From NCBI GenBank assembly GCA_028689615.1, contig JAQVCV010000032.1, positions 1 through 48,778 on the forward strand: a DNA stretch of 48,778 nt. Reading direction: 5' to 3'. A program made the translations under genes and the position numbers. Source of the DNA: Bacteroidales bacterium (lineage in GTDB: Bacteria; Bacteroidota; Bacteroidia; Bacteroidales; TTA-H9). Numbering within the stretch: the stretch's first letter is position 1; the number at the start of each line of letters is the position of its first letter. Below are positions 8,664 to 16,364 of this stretch, piece by piece. The notes below the pieces were generated by a model. That model was given only the letters and a program-made list of their open reading frames with translations, ran no database searches and was not told where the DNA came from.

Positions 8664-10133
8664 TTAAAGGTTGTAACTGATAATTGAATTGTTCTCTCCT
8701 GAATATTCAACCTGTGTTTGGTTGGTTTGTAAATTGCAATGAAGATGGCAGAAGTGTCTTTCGTTTTTCCAATAGATTATAATCTGGCCGTTTTCATAAT
8801 CCATTGATTGTATGGAGCCATTAAATGCTTCATGTGTGTTGCGAAGTTTAATGAGCTTCATCAAACGTTGAACTATCGGTTTTTTTAATGCTTGCGCTAT
8901 TTCTTCTGAGGTGAAATTGTGGCGGTTAATTTCTCTCCCTTCTCCCGTAAGTCGCACTGATTCAGTGTCGTTTTCTCCCGCTAATAAGCCCACATAATAC
9001 ACTTGGGGTATTCCTGGTGTGAAAAACTGCAAAGCCCTGGAGGCTATGTAGGCATCGTCGTTACAATTCATCATCGAATACCAGGTTCCCCGAATCTGAT
9101 GAACGTCGAATCCATCGGTATCCTTGTAGCTCTCAGAAAATACAAGGCTCAGGTTGGCTCCGTTGCGCAAGCAATGATCAACCACCTTTCGGGCATCGGC
9201 AGAGGAAACAATGCCATCCAGATCGGGCTTAATCGGGATGCCATCGTGACAATCGAGCATGGTAAACTGACTTGCGGGCCTGTGGCGCAAATAATCAATA
9301 AACCGCTGTCCCTCTTTGTTTACTATGGCTTCAAGAATCATGTATGGAAGAATAAAATCGTAGATCCACATCCCTCTGTCTGAAAGCTTTCGTTGAATAG
9401 AAAAATGGGAATGCACCTCGGGCAGCAATTCCAGATTGTTTTCCTTCGCAACTTCTACGATCCAGTCAATAAATTCGTTTATCTCAGGCTCAACAAAAAA
9501 GCAATTGGTGCCCATTTTTTTTATCACGTAGCCTATTGCATCCAATCGTACGAGGCGGATGTTGTTGTTACGAAAGTTTTGCAGGATGCTGGCAAGCAAC
9601 TCGCGAGCTTCATGCGACTTTACATCAATATCGATTTGTTCCGACGGCTCTTCCTTGCCAAAGGTGGTCCAGATTCTTTTTGCTGACCGGGTGGCACCCA
9701 CCTCATAGGTTGACCATGGAAACTTTCTTCTGCGAAATATTTTCTCCAGATCAGTCTCATCAGGTTCCTTGTTCTCCCAAACGTCTTCAACCGGGATGAA
9801 AAGCCGTGAATACGCTGATTCTTCCCCTTTTTCGAGATAATCAGCGAAGTACACCGATTTTTGGGATACATGGTTTACCATCAGGTCGAGCATCACATCA
9901 TGAGTTTTTGCTATTTCTTTCAGATCGCCCCAACTGCCAAATCGGGAGTCTATCTCGAAATACGATATTGGAGCAAACCCACGATCGCCCGACGATGGGT
10001 ATGGGGGCAAAATGTGAACGCCACCATCGAAAACACCTGCAAACTGATTGTTGAGCAAGCCTTGCAGCGTGCTGAGATTCCCCCCCAGCGAATCGGGATA
10101 GGTGATTAACTGGACTTTGTTTTTAATGCTCAT
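8664..10133 (-). CDS. GH13_18 sucrose (or sucrose-6F-phosphate) phosphorylase
   Basis: This 489-residue cytoplasmic enzyme resembles sucrose phosphorylases along its whole length: KVQLITYPDSLGG at the N-terminus, GDRGFAP, GEINRHNFTSEE near the C-terminus and VYYVGLLAGEND. Predicted catalytic residues are nucleophile Asp198 (RLVRLDAIGY), acid/base Glu239 (LLPEVHSH) and Asp297 (LDCHDGIP). The reaction is phosphorolysis of a glucoside to alpha-glucose-1-phosphate plus the acceptor sugar. Two acceptor-site loops differ from Bifidobacterium sucrose phosphorylase: RRR at 134-136 and DVHQ at 343-346 instead of DLYQ. From memory, Arg134 and a His in this loop bind the phosphate of fructose-6-phosphate in sucrose-6F-phosphate phosphorylase (EC 2.4.1.329). 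That activity is therefore plausible but unproven. The start lies 3 nt after the kinase stop. Confidence 0.88.
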   Translation of the reverse strand: MSIKNKVQLITYPDSLGGNLSTLQGLLNNQFAGVFDGGVHILPPYPSSGDRGFAPISYFEIDSRFGSWGDLKEIAKTHDVMLDLMVNHVSQKSVYFADYLEKGEESAYSRLFIPVEDVWENKEPDETDLEKIFRRRKFPWSTYEVGATRSAKRIWTTFGKEEPSEQIDIDVKSHEARELLASILQNFRNNNIRLVRLDAIGYVIKKMGTNCFFVEPEINEFIDWIVEVAKENNLELLPEVHSHFSIQRKLSDRGMWIYDFILPYMILEAIVNKEGQRFIDYLRHRPASQFTMLDCHDGIPIKPDLDGIVSSADARKVVDHCLRNGANLSLVFSESYKDTDGFDVHQIRGTWYSMMNCNDDAYIASRALQFFTPGIPQVYYVGLLAGENDTESVRLTGEGREINRHNFTSEEIAQALKKPIVQRLMKLIKLRNTHEAFNGSIQSMDYENGQIIIYWKNERHFCHLHCNLQTNQTQVEYSGENNSIISYNL

Positions 10134-10136
10134 GGC

Positions 10137-10802
10137 CTATTGGGTTTTGGTGACCTCAAGTTTGGGAGAAATCAAATAATCAGCCAGGTATCTATGCCCG
10201 GCAATAATTTTATGCTCAGTGGCCAAAATGTTTTCCACAAACGGATCGTTAACTTCATTCCCTCTGTTGCGTTTGCGGCGATAGGGCAGGGTGTCGATAT
10301 AGGTACTGGTGATAAAAATTCGTGCGTCAATGTTTTTCAACAGCGAAACGTAAGTTCCTTCCAATATGAGTACCCTGATGCCTGTGAGGCTCAATCGAAG
10401 AGATATTTTTGTATTGGCATGATAATCAATTGATGGAACCTCAATTTCCTGCGCTCCGGCAAGGGCATTGTTGATGTTTTGTTGCAACAGATCCATGTTT
10501 ACCTCCGCGTGTGGCCCAAGCCAGTGCTGGTCGCTTTTTCGGTGTGCATCGTTTTGAGCGGGAGGGTAGTGGAAGTAGTTGTCTTGGTTCAAAACCAATG
10601 CTTTAATTCCAGTCTGTTCCAGTTTCTGGTATAAAGCGGCTCCGGTTTCAGTTTTGCCTGATCCCGATTCACCGGCAACCGAGAGAATGTAAACAGTTTC
10701 TTTTTGTCGGATTTGTTGCAGCAAATGGCTGATAATCTCTGCCGCTACTGTCTGGTGGCTCTTATTCCCAATAGAGAGGTTGTTGTCCATTTTATTCAAC
10801 AT
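10137..10802 (-). CDS. Uridine-kinase/phosphoribulokinase-superfamily P-loop kinase
   Basis: This is a kinase of about 221 residues with a Walker A GESGSGKT (44-51 from this start), NQDNYFHYPPAQND (the uridine-kinase-type DxxY region), VEVPSIDYHANTKIS and an ILEGTYVSLL strand, then RRKRNRGNE in the lid. The superfamily holds uridine kinase, pantothenate kinase, phosphoribulokinase and plant-type glycerate kinase, so the fold does not fix the substrate. The longer reading frame from 10880 starts inside the terminator hairpin at 10852-10875, so ATG 10802 or ATG 10790 is the real start. It ends 3 nt before the phosphorylase. This context argues for a sugar or sugar-phosphate role rather than nucleoside salvage; that is inference. 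Confidence 0.8.
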   Translation of the reverse strand: MLNKMDNNLSIGNKSHQTVAAEIISHLLQQIRQKETVYILSVAGESGSGKTETGAALYQKLEQTGIKALVLNQDNYFHYPPAQNDAHRKSDQHWLGPHAEVNMDLLQQNINNALAGAQEIEVPSIDYHANTKISLRLSLTGIRVLILEGTYVSLLKNIDARIFITSTYIDTLPYRRKRNRGNEVNDPFVENILATEHKIIAGHRYLADYLISPKLEVTKTQ

Positions 10803-10845
10803 AAAATTTGTAAGATGACCCGTAAACATGCTTGGTTGGAGAGGG

Positions 10846-10875
10846 TAAAAACCGGTGGTGAGAATCCACCACCGG
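10846..10875 (-). terminator. Intrinsic terminator between TonB receptor and kinase genes
   Basis: A perfect 9-bp stem, CCGGTGGTG (10852-10860) with CACCACCGG (10867-10875) and a 6-nt loop, is followed on the minus strand by TTTTT (10851-10847). It lies about 140 nt after the receptor stop and about 45 nt before the kinase start. No -7 element is seen in those 45 nt, so the downstream genes may depend on read-through. The stretch 10876-11015 also holds a CAACGA/TCGTTG pair (10928-10933 and 10952-10957) of unknown meaning. Confidence 0.85.
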
Positions 10876-11015
10876 ATCACTATTCAAATTACTAACCAAC
10901 CTTCGCTGATTGTGTTTAAAACAAACCCAACGATTTTTCTTCAGCATTTTTTCGTTGAATAGTAGCATCGTCGGGTTTGGAAATTTATAGAATTATTCTA
11001 CTGATTATTTTCGAT

Positions 11016-13673
11016 TTAGAACTGATAGCTGATGGTCATATCAACAGCCCGACCAGTAATGGGGCGGCCACGCATGTAGTTGGTAGCTCCATCGGTAAAT
11101 CCGTCACCTTCCATCTCGGTTAGTCCAAAGGTGTCGAGCAAATTGTTGACATTTGCCCGCACAGTCAGCCCTTTCGTGATCTTGTAGGAAGCAAAAGCAT
11201 TTATGTAGGTGAAGCCAGGCAACACCACCACGTTGTCGAACTGCGCGAACACCTTGGTGGTTCCTATCAGGCTCAGGCCTAGAGAGGCTTTTCCTAATCG
11301 GTAACTTGGGCTGATGTTAAACATCAGATCGGGAACTCGGCGAGGCACATTCCCAACCTGATCCTCGTTGTTGCTTTTGGCAATTTTCGCCTTGGTGAAA
11401 GTGGCTCCGGCATTTAGCTCGAATCCGCCAAGTTGCAAAGCTCCTTCAAATTCAGCTCCATACGATTCGTATTCGATATTGAACACCTTCTCAAATTCTG
11501 AGTTTTGCTCCGAAAGCATGGCATAGAAAGCAGTGACATTAACAGCATAGTTATCGGCCTTCATTTTGAAACCCAGTTCAGCCTGTGAAATCTCGTCAGC
11601 ATCAAGTCCTTCTATGGTTTTTCCTTCAGCTGTGATGTATGGAGAATAGAGCAATCGATCGGCATTGGCACGTCCACCCTTACTGTATCGGGCAAACAGT
11701 GCTTTGCTTTCATCGAGTTTGTAGTTAACACCCAATGAATAAGATACATAACTGTAATCGTAGTTTACAGGGTGTGGATTGGCAATATCGAGCACAGTGG
11801 TGGTTGAGTCAACTTTCGACATTATGCCGTCGTTGTTTACATCGGTAGGGGTTTGTCTGTTGGTCAGATAATAACCGTAGGCCTCTCCTTTGTCAAACCT
11901 TATGCTTGCATCCACATTCAGGTTGTCGGTAACATCCACGCCAACATTGGCATAGGGGGCGTCAATGTTGTAGCGCATATCGTAGCCACGGGTGCAGCAG
12001 TTGCCCCAGGCTGGTACTCCGTGAGCATACAATCCATTTTCTGTCAAAGGATTTCCGTTTGCATCCACCAGATCTATCAACCGTGGATTGTCGGCAACAT
12101 CTGTTACAAAGGCTTGCCACAGCCAGGTCATGTCGATGCGTTGATAGGCTTTGTAATAACCTGCGGTTAAATGGATGTTCTCGTTGAATGTTTTGGTCAG
12201 ATAAACGTCGTTGGTGAAATTGTCGAGGCTATTCATTTCCACATCGAACGAATGCATGGTCATCAGCAATCCGTTGCCGTTCAAATTTTTCAATTGATCG
12301 GCAGTGAATGGTGTGCCTGCATTAGCGCCATTGGCATAACTTGCTGTGTAACCTGCTCCGGCAATAGAGCTGGCAATTGCATCGGCCGCTCCAATAGATA
12401 CCGGGAATGGAGAGTTGAAGTTCCCTTTGTTGAAAGCCATCCGTGCTTTATTTTTAACATTCCATCCATCGCCAAGGTCGAATGAGAACTCTGTTCCAAA
12501 GGCATAGGAGATGGGGTGCATCCCTTCGGCAATGTTGCTGGTTCGGCGGTTGCCATTGCCATCAACACCGGCCATCAATTGAAAATAGGGGCTTTGCAGG
12601 GTTGAGTGCAGCGCGTCGTAACCGGCTATGGATTCAAACGTGGGGTTATCGGCGGTGCCGGTTCCTTTCACGGGCATGGGCATGTAGCTGATGGCCCTGT
12701 CGTTGAGATATTTGAAATAAACGCGGGCATATCCCGACTTGAAGTTCTTTGTAAGGTTGGCTTTAATTTGTCCGCCATAATTACCGGCGTAACCGGCATC
12801 GCGAGGTCCGTTGCCCTGACGGAAGAATCCTCCGATGTGAAAACTGATGTCGTTCGCTATGGGTGCCCCGTACTCAAAATCGGTTCTAAGCGATTTGTAA
12901 TCAACGCCAAGTGTGGTGCTTATGCTTCCACCTTCCACCGCGCCTGTTTTACTGATGAAGTTGATGATGCCGGCCGGCGAATTGCTGGCAAAGGTAGATG
13001 CAGAGCCTCCTTTGATGGCCTCGATCCTTGCAAGGGTGGCATCGGCTCTGAGATAGATGTCGGCATTGCCAAACGAAATGTCGCCAAACTGCATCACGGG
13101 TAACCCATCCTCGTGTAGTTGAAGGAATTTTGATCCTCCCGAAGTAATTGGAATGCCTCTTACTGAGATGTTGGCATTGCCTTCGCCTCCTGTGGCTTCT
13201 GAATGGATGCCTGGTATGGCCTTAAACAGCTCAGCAGTGGTTACGGCTCCAAATTCCTGAATGGCTTTGGGTTTCATGGTAGAAACATTGATGCTGGAAT
13301 TCAACGCCGATTTGGCATTGACTACCCCGGTGACTACCACCTGATCGAGCCCGATAAAATCGGTGGCAAGGGCAAAATTCATCTCCACCTGCTGCCCGGT
13401 TGACAGTTCGACCTCCTTTTCCTGATTGCTGTAACCCACAAAGGATACGGAAAGAGTATAACGGCCAGATGCCAGCCCCTCAATGTTGTAAGCTCCATTG
13501 ATGTCACTTATAGTTCCCTGCGTCGTGCCTTTAATCAGAACTGTTGCTCCGATTAGTGTTTCACCACTCTTCGAATCGGTGATAACTCCTTTGATGGCTC
13601 CTTTTCCCTGAGCAAAAAGAATACCCGGTAAAAGTGCCATCACCATCATCAATACTTGTAAAGCTTTTTTCAT
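11016..13673 (-). CDS. TonB-dependent outer-membrane receptor
   Basis: This 885-residue protein has a Sec signal peptide (MKKALQVLMMVMALLPGILFA). A carboxypeptidase-regulatory-like domain follows (about 25-105, GAIKGVITDSKSGETLIGAT), then the plug with LDQVVVTG, ISVRGIPITSGG and GSASTFASNSPAGIINFISK. A long beta-barrel ends in VDMTISYQF, the aromatic terminus expected for outer-membrane assembly. It imports a ligand using TonB energy. There is no SusD-like gene beside it and the protein is shorter than usual SusC, so it is a stand-alone receptor. Start: the open frame extends to 13829, but ATG 13673 gives the signal peptide and the extension runs over the promoter. It heads a minus-strand group with kinase, phosphorylase and transporter, separated by a terminator. 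Confidence 0.93.
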   Translation of the reverse strand: MKKALQVLMMVMALLPGILFAQGKGAIKGVITDSKSGETLIGATVLIKGTTQGTISDINGAYNIEGLASGRYTLSVSFVGYSNQEKEVELSTGQQVEMNFALATDFIGLDQVVVTGVVNAKSALNSSINVSTMKPKAIQEFGAVTTAELFKAIPGIHSEATGGEGNANISVRGIPITSGGSKFLQLHEDGLPVMQFGDISFGNADIYLRADATLARIEAIKGGSASTFASNSPAGIINFISKTGAVEGGSISTTLGVDYKSLRTDFEYGAPIANDISFHIGGFFRQGNGPRDAGYAGNYGGQIKANLTKNFKSGYARVYFKYLNDRAISYMPMPVKGTGTADNPTFESIAGYDALHSTLQSPYFQLMAGVDGNGNRRTSNIAEGMHPISYAFGTEFSFDLGDGWNVKNKARMAFNKGNFNSPFPVSIGAADAIASSIAGAGYTASYANGANAGTPFTADQLKNLNGNGLLMTMHSFDVEMNSLDNFTNDVYLTKTFNENIHLTAGYYKAYQRIDMTWLWQAFVTDVADNPRLIDLVDANGNPLTENGLYAHGVPAWGNCCTRGYDMRYNIDAPYANVGVDVTDNLNVDASIRFDKGEAYGYYLTNRQTPTDVNNDGIMSKVDSTTTVLDIANPHPVNYDYSYVSYSLGVNYKLDESKALFARYSKGGRANADRLLYSPYITAEGKTIEGLDADEISQAELGFKMKADNYAVNVTAFYAMLSEQNSEFEKVFNIEYESYGAEFEGALQLGGFELNAGATFTKAKIAKSNNEDQVGNVPRRVPDLMFNISPSYRLGKASLGLSLIGTTKVFAQFDNVVVLPGFTYINAFASYKITKGLTVRANVNNLLDTFGLTEMEGDGFTDGATNYMRGRPITGRAVDMTISYQF

Positions 13674-13749
13674 AAAAAATAACCTGTTAAAAATTGGACA
13701 TTGATAAAAAATGTTTCGCGGTTCAACATCTTTGCTTTCACCGTGAAGG

Positions 13750-13757
13750 CAAATGTA
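13750..13757 (-). promoter_or_regulatory. Probable -7 element of the TonB receptor promoter
   Basis: On the minus strand the sequence reads TACATTTG, matching TAnnTTTG, 77 nt before the receptor start codon. A T-rich stretch at 13773-13777 lies at about the -33 distance, but an exact TTTG is absent. The operator-like palindromes begin about 40 nt further upstream. Confidence 0.5.
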
Positions 13758-13794
13758 CATCATCTGTGGTCTAAAAATCAGTGTTTTCTGGCAA

Positions 13795-13847
13795 TTGCAA
13801 ACGTTTTCTGAGTTCAACCGGTTGCGCAACCGGTTGCTGTTGAAAAC
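13795..13847. promoter_or_regulatory. Candidate LacI-family operator cluster upstream of the receptor
   Basis: Two copies of the perfect palindrome CAACCGGTTG lie at 13815-13824 and 13827-13836, centres 12 bp apart. They are bracketed by GTTTTC (13803-13808) and GAAAAC (13842-13847). A further imperfect site, TTGCAAACGTTTTC, sits at 13795-13808. CG-centred palindromes with GCAA/TTGC arms are typical of LacI/GalR operators. The rest of the non-coding stretch 13674-13996 holds the -7 element and an A/T-rich run at 13848-13861; nothing else was recognised in it. Confidence 0.6.
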
Positions 13848-13996
13848 TTTTTTAAAAAAAAAGGAACGTTGTCTGGAAAATTCTCAAATCGTTGAACCAA
13901 AGGTTGTAGTTGTGTGATCTTTGTCGATATCTTCAGTCAGAAAAGAAACCGTAAGAAATGTGTACTTGTTTTCTTGTGTATTGTTTTGATTCAGAA

Positions 13997-14674
13997 TTAA
14001 TTATTGTTGTTTGGGTGTCCTGTATCACCCAATAAGCCGCTTTGAGGGGCATAGGAGCTGACAATTCGGTGCCCTACATACACCAGAGGAGTGATGGCTA
14101 CTGCCACTCCAAACTTGAAGGCATAACCCGTGAGCGATACTTGTAAAAACTCTGCAAGGGTTATTTTTCCGGGAAGCCAAAAGGCTATACCCGAAACAAC
14201 GAATGTGTCAACTAGTTGTGAAACAACTGTTGAACCGGTTGCCCTGAGCCAGATATGCCGCCCGCCTGTTCGTTGTTTGAAGTATCTGAATACTGCCACA
14301 TCAATAAGTTGCGAGAAGAGGAAGGCTGTGAGGCTTCCCACGATGATCCATTGCGATTGGCCGAAAACTGCCCGAAACTGTTCGTTAGTGACAGGCGAAA
14401 AAGGAGCCGCCTCGATGTTCATCCCAACAAACAGGATGAGAAAGGTGTAAGCTATCAGCGCCGCTGTGATTAATGTGATCAGCCTTACCGCTTTTTTGCC
14501 ATAAAACTCGTTTATAAGATCTGTGGTGAGAAAAACCACGGGCCAAGGTAAAATGCCGATACTCATGGTGAAGGGCCCAATTTGCAAAAGTTTGCCTCCA
14601 ATCATCTCCCCAACAATGGCATTGGTGATGAAAAAGCCCGCGAGCACAATGAAAATAATCTCTTTCTTAGTCAA
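13997..14674 (-). CDS. yhhQ: Queuosine precursor transporter, YhhQ family
   Basis: This 225-residue membrane protein of the YhhQ (Vut_1/DUF165) family has about six hydrophobic segments. Features include GEMIGGKLLQIGPFTMSIG near the N-terminus, FLTTDLINEFYGKKAVR, SQLIDVAVFRYFKQRTGGRHIWLR and STVVSQLVDTFVVSGIAFW. The family takes up 7-cyano-7-deazaguanine (preQ0) or preQ1 for queuosine tRNA modification. The start is TTG: an in-frame stop lies two codons upstream and the first ATG is well inside TM1. It lies 70 nt downstream of mnmE on the same strand; both concern tRNA wobble modification, although co-transcription is only an inference. Confidence 0.9.
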   Translation of the reverse strand: MTKKEIIFIVLAGFFITNAIVGEMIGGKLLQIGPFTMSIGILPWPVVFLTTDLINEFYGKKAVRLITLITAALIAYTFLILFVGMNIEAAPFSPVTNEQFRAVFGQSQWIIVGSLTAFLFSQLIDVAVFRYFKQRTGGRHIWLRATGSTVVSQLVDTFVVSGIAFWLPGKITLAEFLQVSLTGYAFKFGVAVAITPLVYVGHRIVSSYAPQSGLLGDTGHPNNNN

Positions 14675-14744
14675 AACTCAGCGTTTGAATTGATTGGAGA
14701 GAGAACAAAAGCAGTTGCAGAAAGTTTGCCTGACTATTGACAGG

Positions 14745-16145
14745 CTATTTCCCAATACAAAACTTTGAGAAGATATTGCCCAGCAGCTCATCGGTGGTGA
14801 TGGTGCCTGTTATCTCGCCCAAATAATGCAAAGCTTGCCGAACATCCACGGCTATCAGGTCGGCAGTGAGGTTGTCGCGAAATCCATCCTCCATGGATTT
14901 GATGGCTGACCTGGTTTTGTTGAGGGCTTCTAAATGCCTTACACTCGAAAGGGTAGCGTTATCGCTCAGGTTTAATTGGTCAATTACTTCAATTAGCTTG
15001 TCGGTGATCAGGTTAAGGTTTTCGTGCCGCTTGGCCGAAATGAACACGATATCGCGCTCCAGCCACGAACGCAAATGGGGAGGGGCTTCGGTCAACATAT
15101 CGGCTTTGTTAGCCACGAGTAGGTAAGTTCGCTTTTCGTGTCCCGGAATGGTTTTTAAAACATCCATCTCGGCCTCCAGCTCTTCGGCTGTGGTGGTGGT
15201 AAGGTCAAACAGGTAAATCACTACCATCGATTGCTCAACAGCTTTCATGGCTCTTTCTATTCCTATAGCTTCAATGGTGTCGTTGGTGTGGCGTATGCCA
15301 GCTGTATCAACAAATCTGAAATTGTAGCCTCTGATCACCAGGGTGTCTTCAATGGTGTCGCGGGTGGTGCCAGGGATTTCTGAAACAATGGATCGTTCGT
15401 CGTTAAGCAAGGCATTGAGCAGGGTCGATTTGCCTACATTTGGCTTGCCTGCGATGGCTACGGGTATGCCCCGTTTCACCGCGTTGCCAAGTTGAAACGA
15501 TTGGACCAGGGTCTCTATTTCGATGTCGATAGATCGCAACAGGTTGTTAAAACCTTGCCTGTCGGCAAATTCCACATCTTCTTCGCTAAAATCGAGTTCC
15601 AGCTCCAAAAGGGATGCAAATTGTACTAACTGTTCGCGCATCGATACAATTTTATTTGAAATACCTCCTCTCAATTGGTTGATGGCCAATTTATGGGAGG
15701 CTTCGCTTTCTGAGGCAATCAGGTCGGCTACGGCTTCGGCTTGCGACAGATCGAGCTTGTGGTTGAGGAAGGCTCTAAGGGTGAATTCGCCCGGCTTTGC
15801 TGGTTCAATGCCAAGGTTGTAGAGCAATTCCAACAGCCGCGAAACAATGTAGGTGGAGCCATGACAACTGATCTCAACCATATCCTCGCCTGTATAGGAC
15901 CGGGGGGCTCTGAAGAGGGTAACCACCACCTCGTCGAGAAGTCCGATGGTGGGGTGACTGATCTGCCCAAATGTCGCCTGATGTGATGTCATGGTGTTGC
16001 ATGTGAGGCCTTTATTGGCAGGAACAAACAGCGTGTTTGCAGCATCAATGCAACGCGGCCCACTCATCCTGATGATGGCTATGGCCCCGTGACCTGATGC
16101 AGTTGACAAGGCAGCAATGGTTGAAGTGAAAATTTTGTGTGTCAT
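14745..16145 (-). CDS. mnmE: tRNA uridine-5-carboxymethylaminomethyl modification GTPase MnmE
   Basis: This 466-residue GTPase modifies U34 of tRNAs together with MnmG. The N-terminal tetrahydrofolate-binding domain starts with TIAALSTASGHGAIAIIRMSG. The GTPase domain shows G1 GKPNVGKSTLLNALL, the G2 region GTTRDTIEDT, G3 DTAGIR and G4 NKAD. The C-terminal CIGK motif with the catalytic Cys ends the protein. All are as expected for MnmE. The frame is open to 16211, but ATG 16145 gives the usual N-terminus. A gap of about 220 nt, AT-rich and rich in TTG/TGT triplets, separates it from the divergent caspase gene; the only promoter hint there is TATTTTTA near 16317, which is weak. Confidence 0.97.
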   Translation of the reverse strand: MTHKIFTSTIAALSTASGHGAIAIIRMSGPRCIDAANTLFVPANKGLTCNTMTSHQATFGQISHPTIGLLDEVVVTLFRAPRSYTGEDMVEISCHGSTYIVSRLLELLYNLGIEPAKPGEFTLRAFLNHKLDLSQAEAVADLIASESEASHKLAINQLRGGISNKIVSMREQLVQFASLLELELDFSEEDVEFADRQGFNNLLRSIDIEIETLVQSFQLGNAVKRGIPVAIAGKPNVGKSTLLNALLNDERSIVSEIPGTTRDTIEDTLVIRGYNFRFVDTAGIRHTNDTIEAIGIERAMKAVEQSMVVIYLFDLTTTTAEELEAEMDVLKTIPGHEKRTYLLVANKADMLTEAPPHLRSWLERDIVFISAKRHENLNLITDKLIEVIDQLNLSDNATLSSVRHLEALNKTRSAIKSMEDGFRDNLTADLIAVDVRQALHYLGEITGTITTDELLGNIFSKFCIGK

Positions 16146-16364
16146 GGTAGAATAATGAATAGCTATTCGCTTACAAAAATAGCAACAATTGAATTGAATT
16201 GTGAGTTCCAATTGTATGTGGTTTGTTTACAGTTGTTTGTGGTGTGTTGTGTGTGTTGCTGTTGCGTAAAAATGGTGATTTCTTGAAAAAATGGTGTAAT
16301 TGTGTTGTAATTGTTGTATTTTTACTTTTTAAAAACTGTGTAAAACCTTAAAATTTATCCAATT

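Noticed and set aside
10803-10880. N-terminal extension of the kinase frame
   Set aside because: It would start within the terminator stem-loop at 10852-10875, and the extra residues match nothing in the kinase family.
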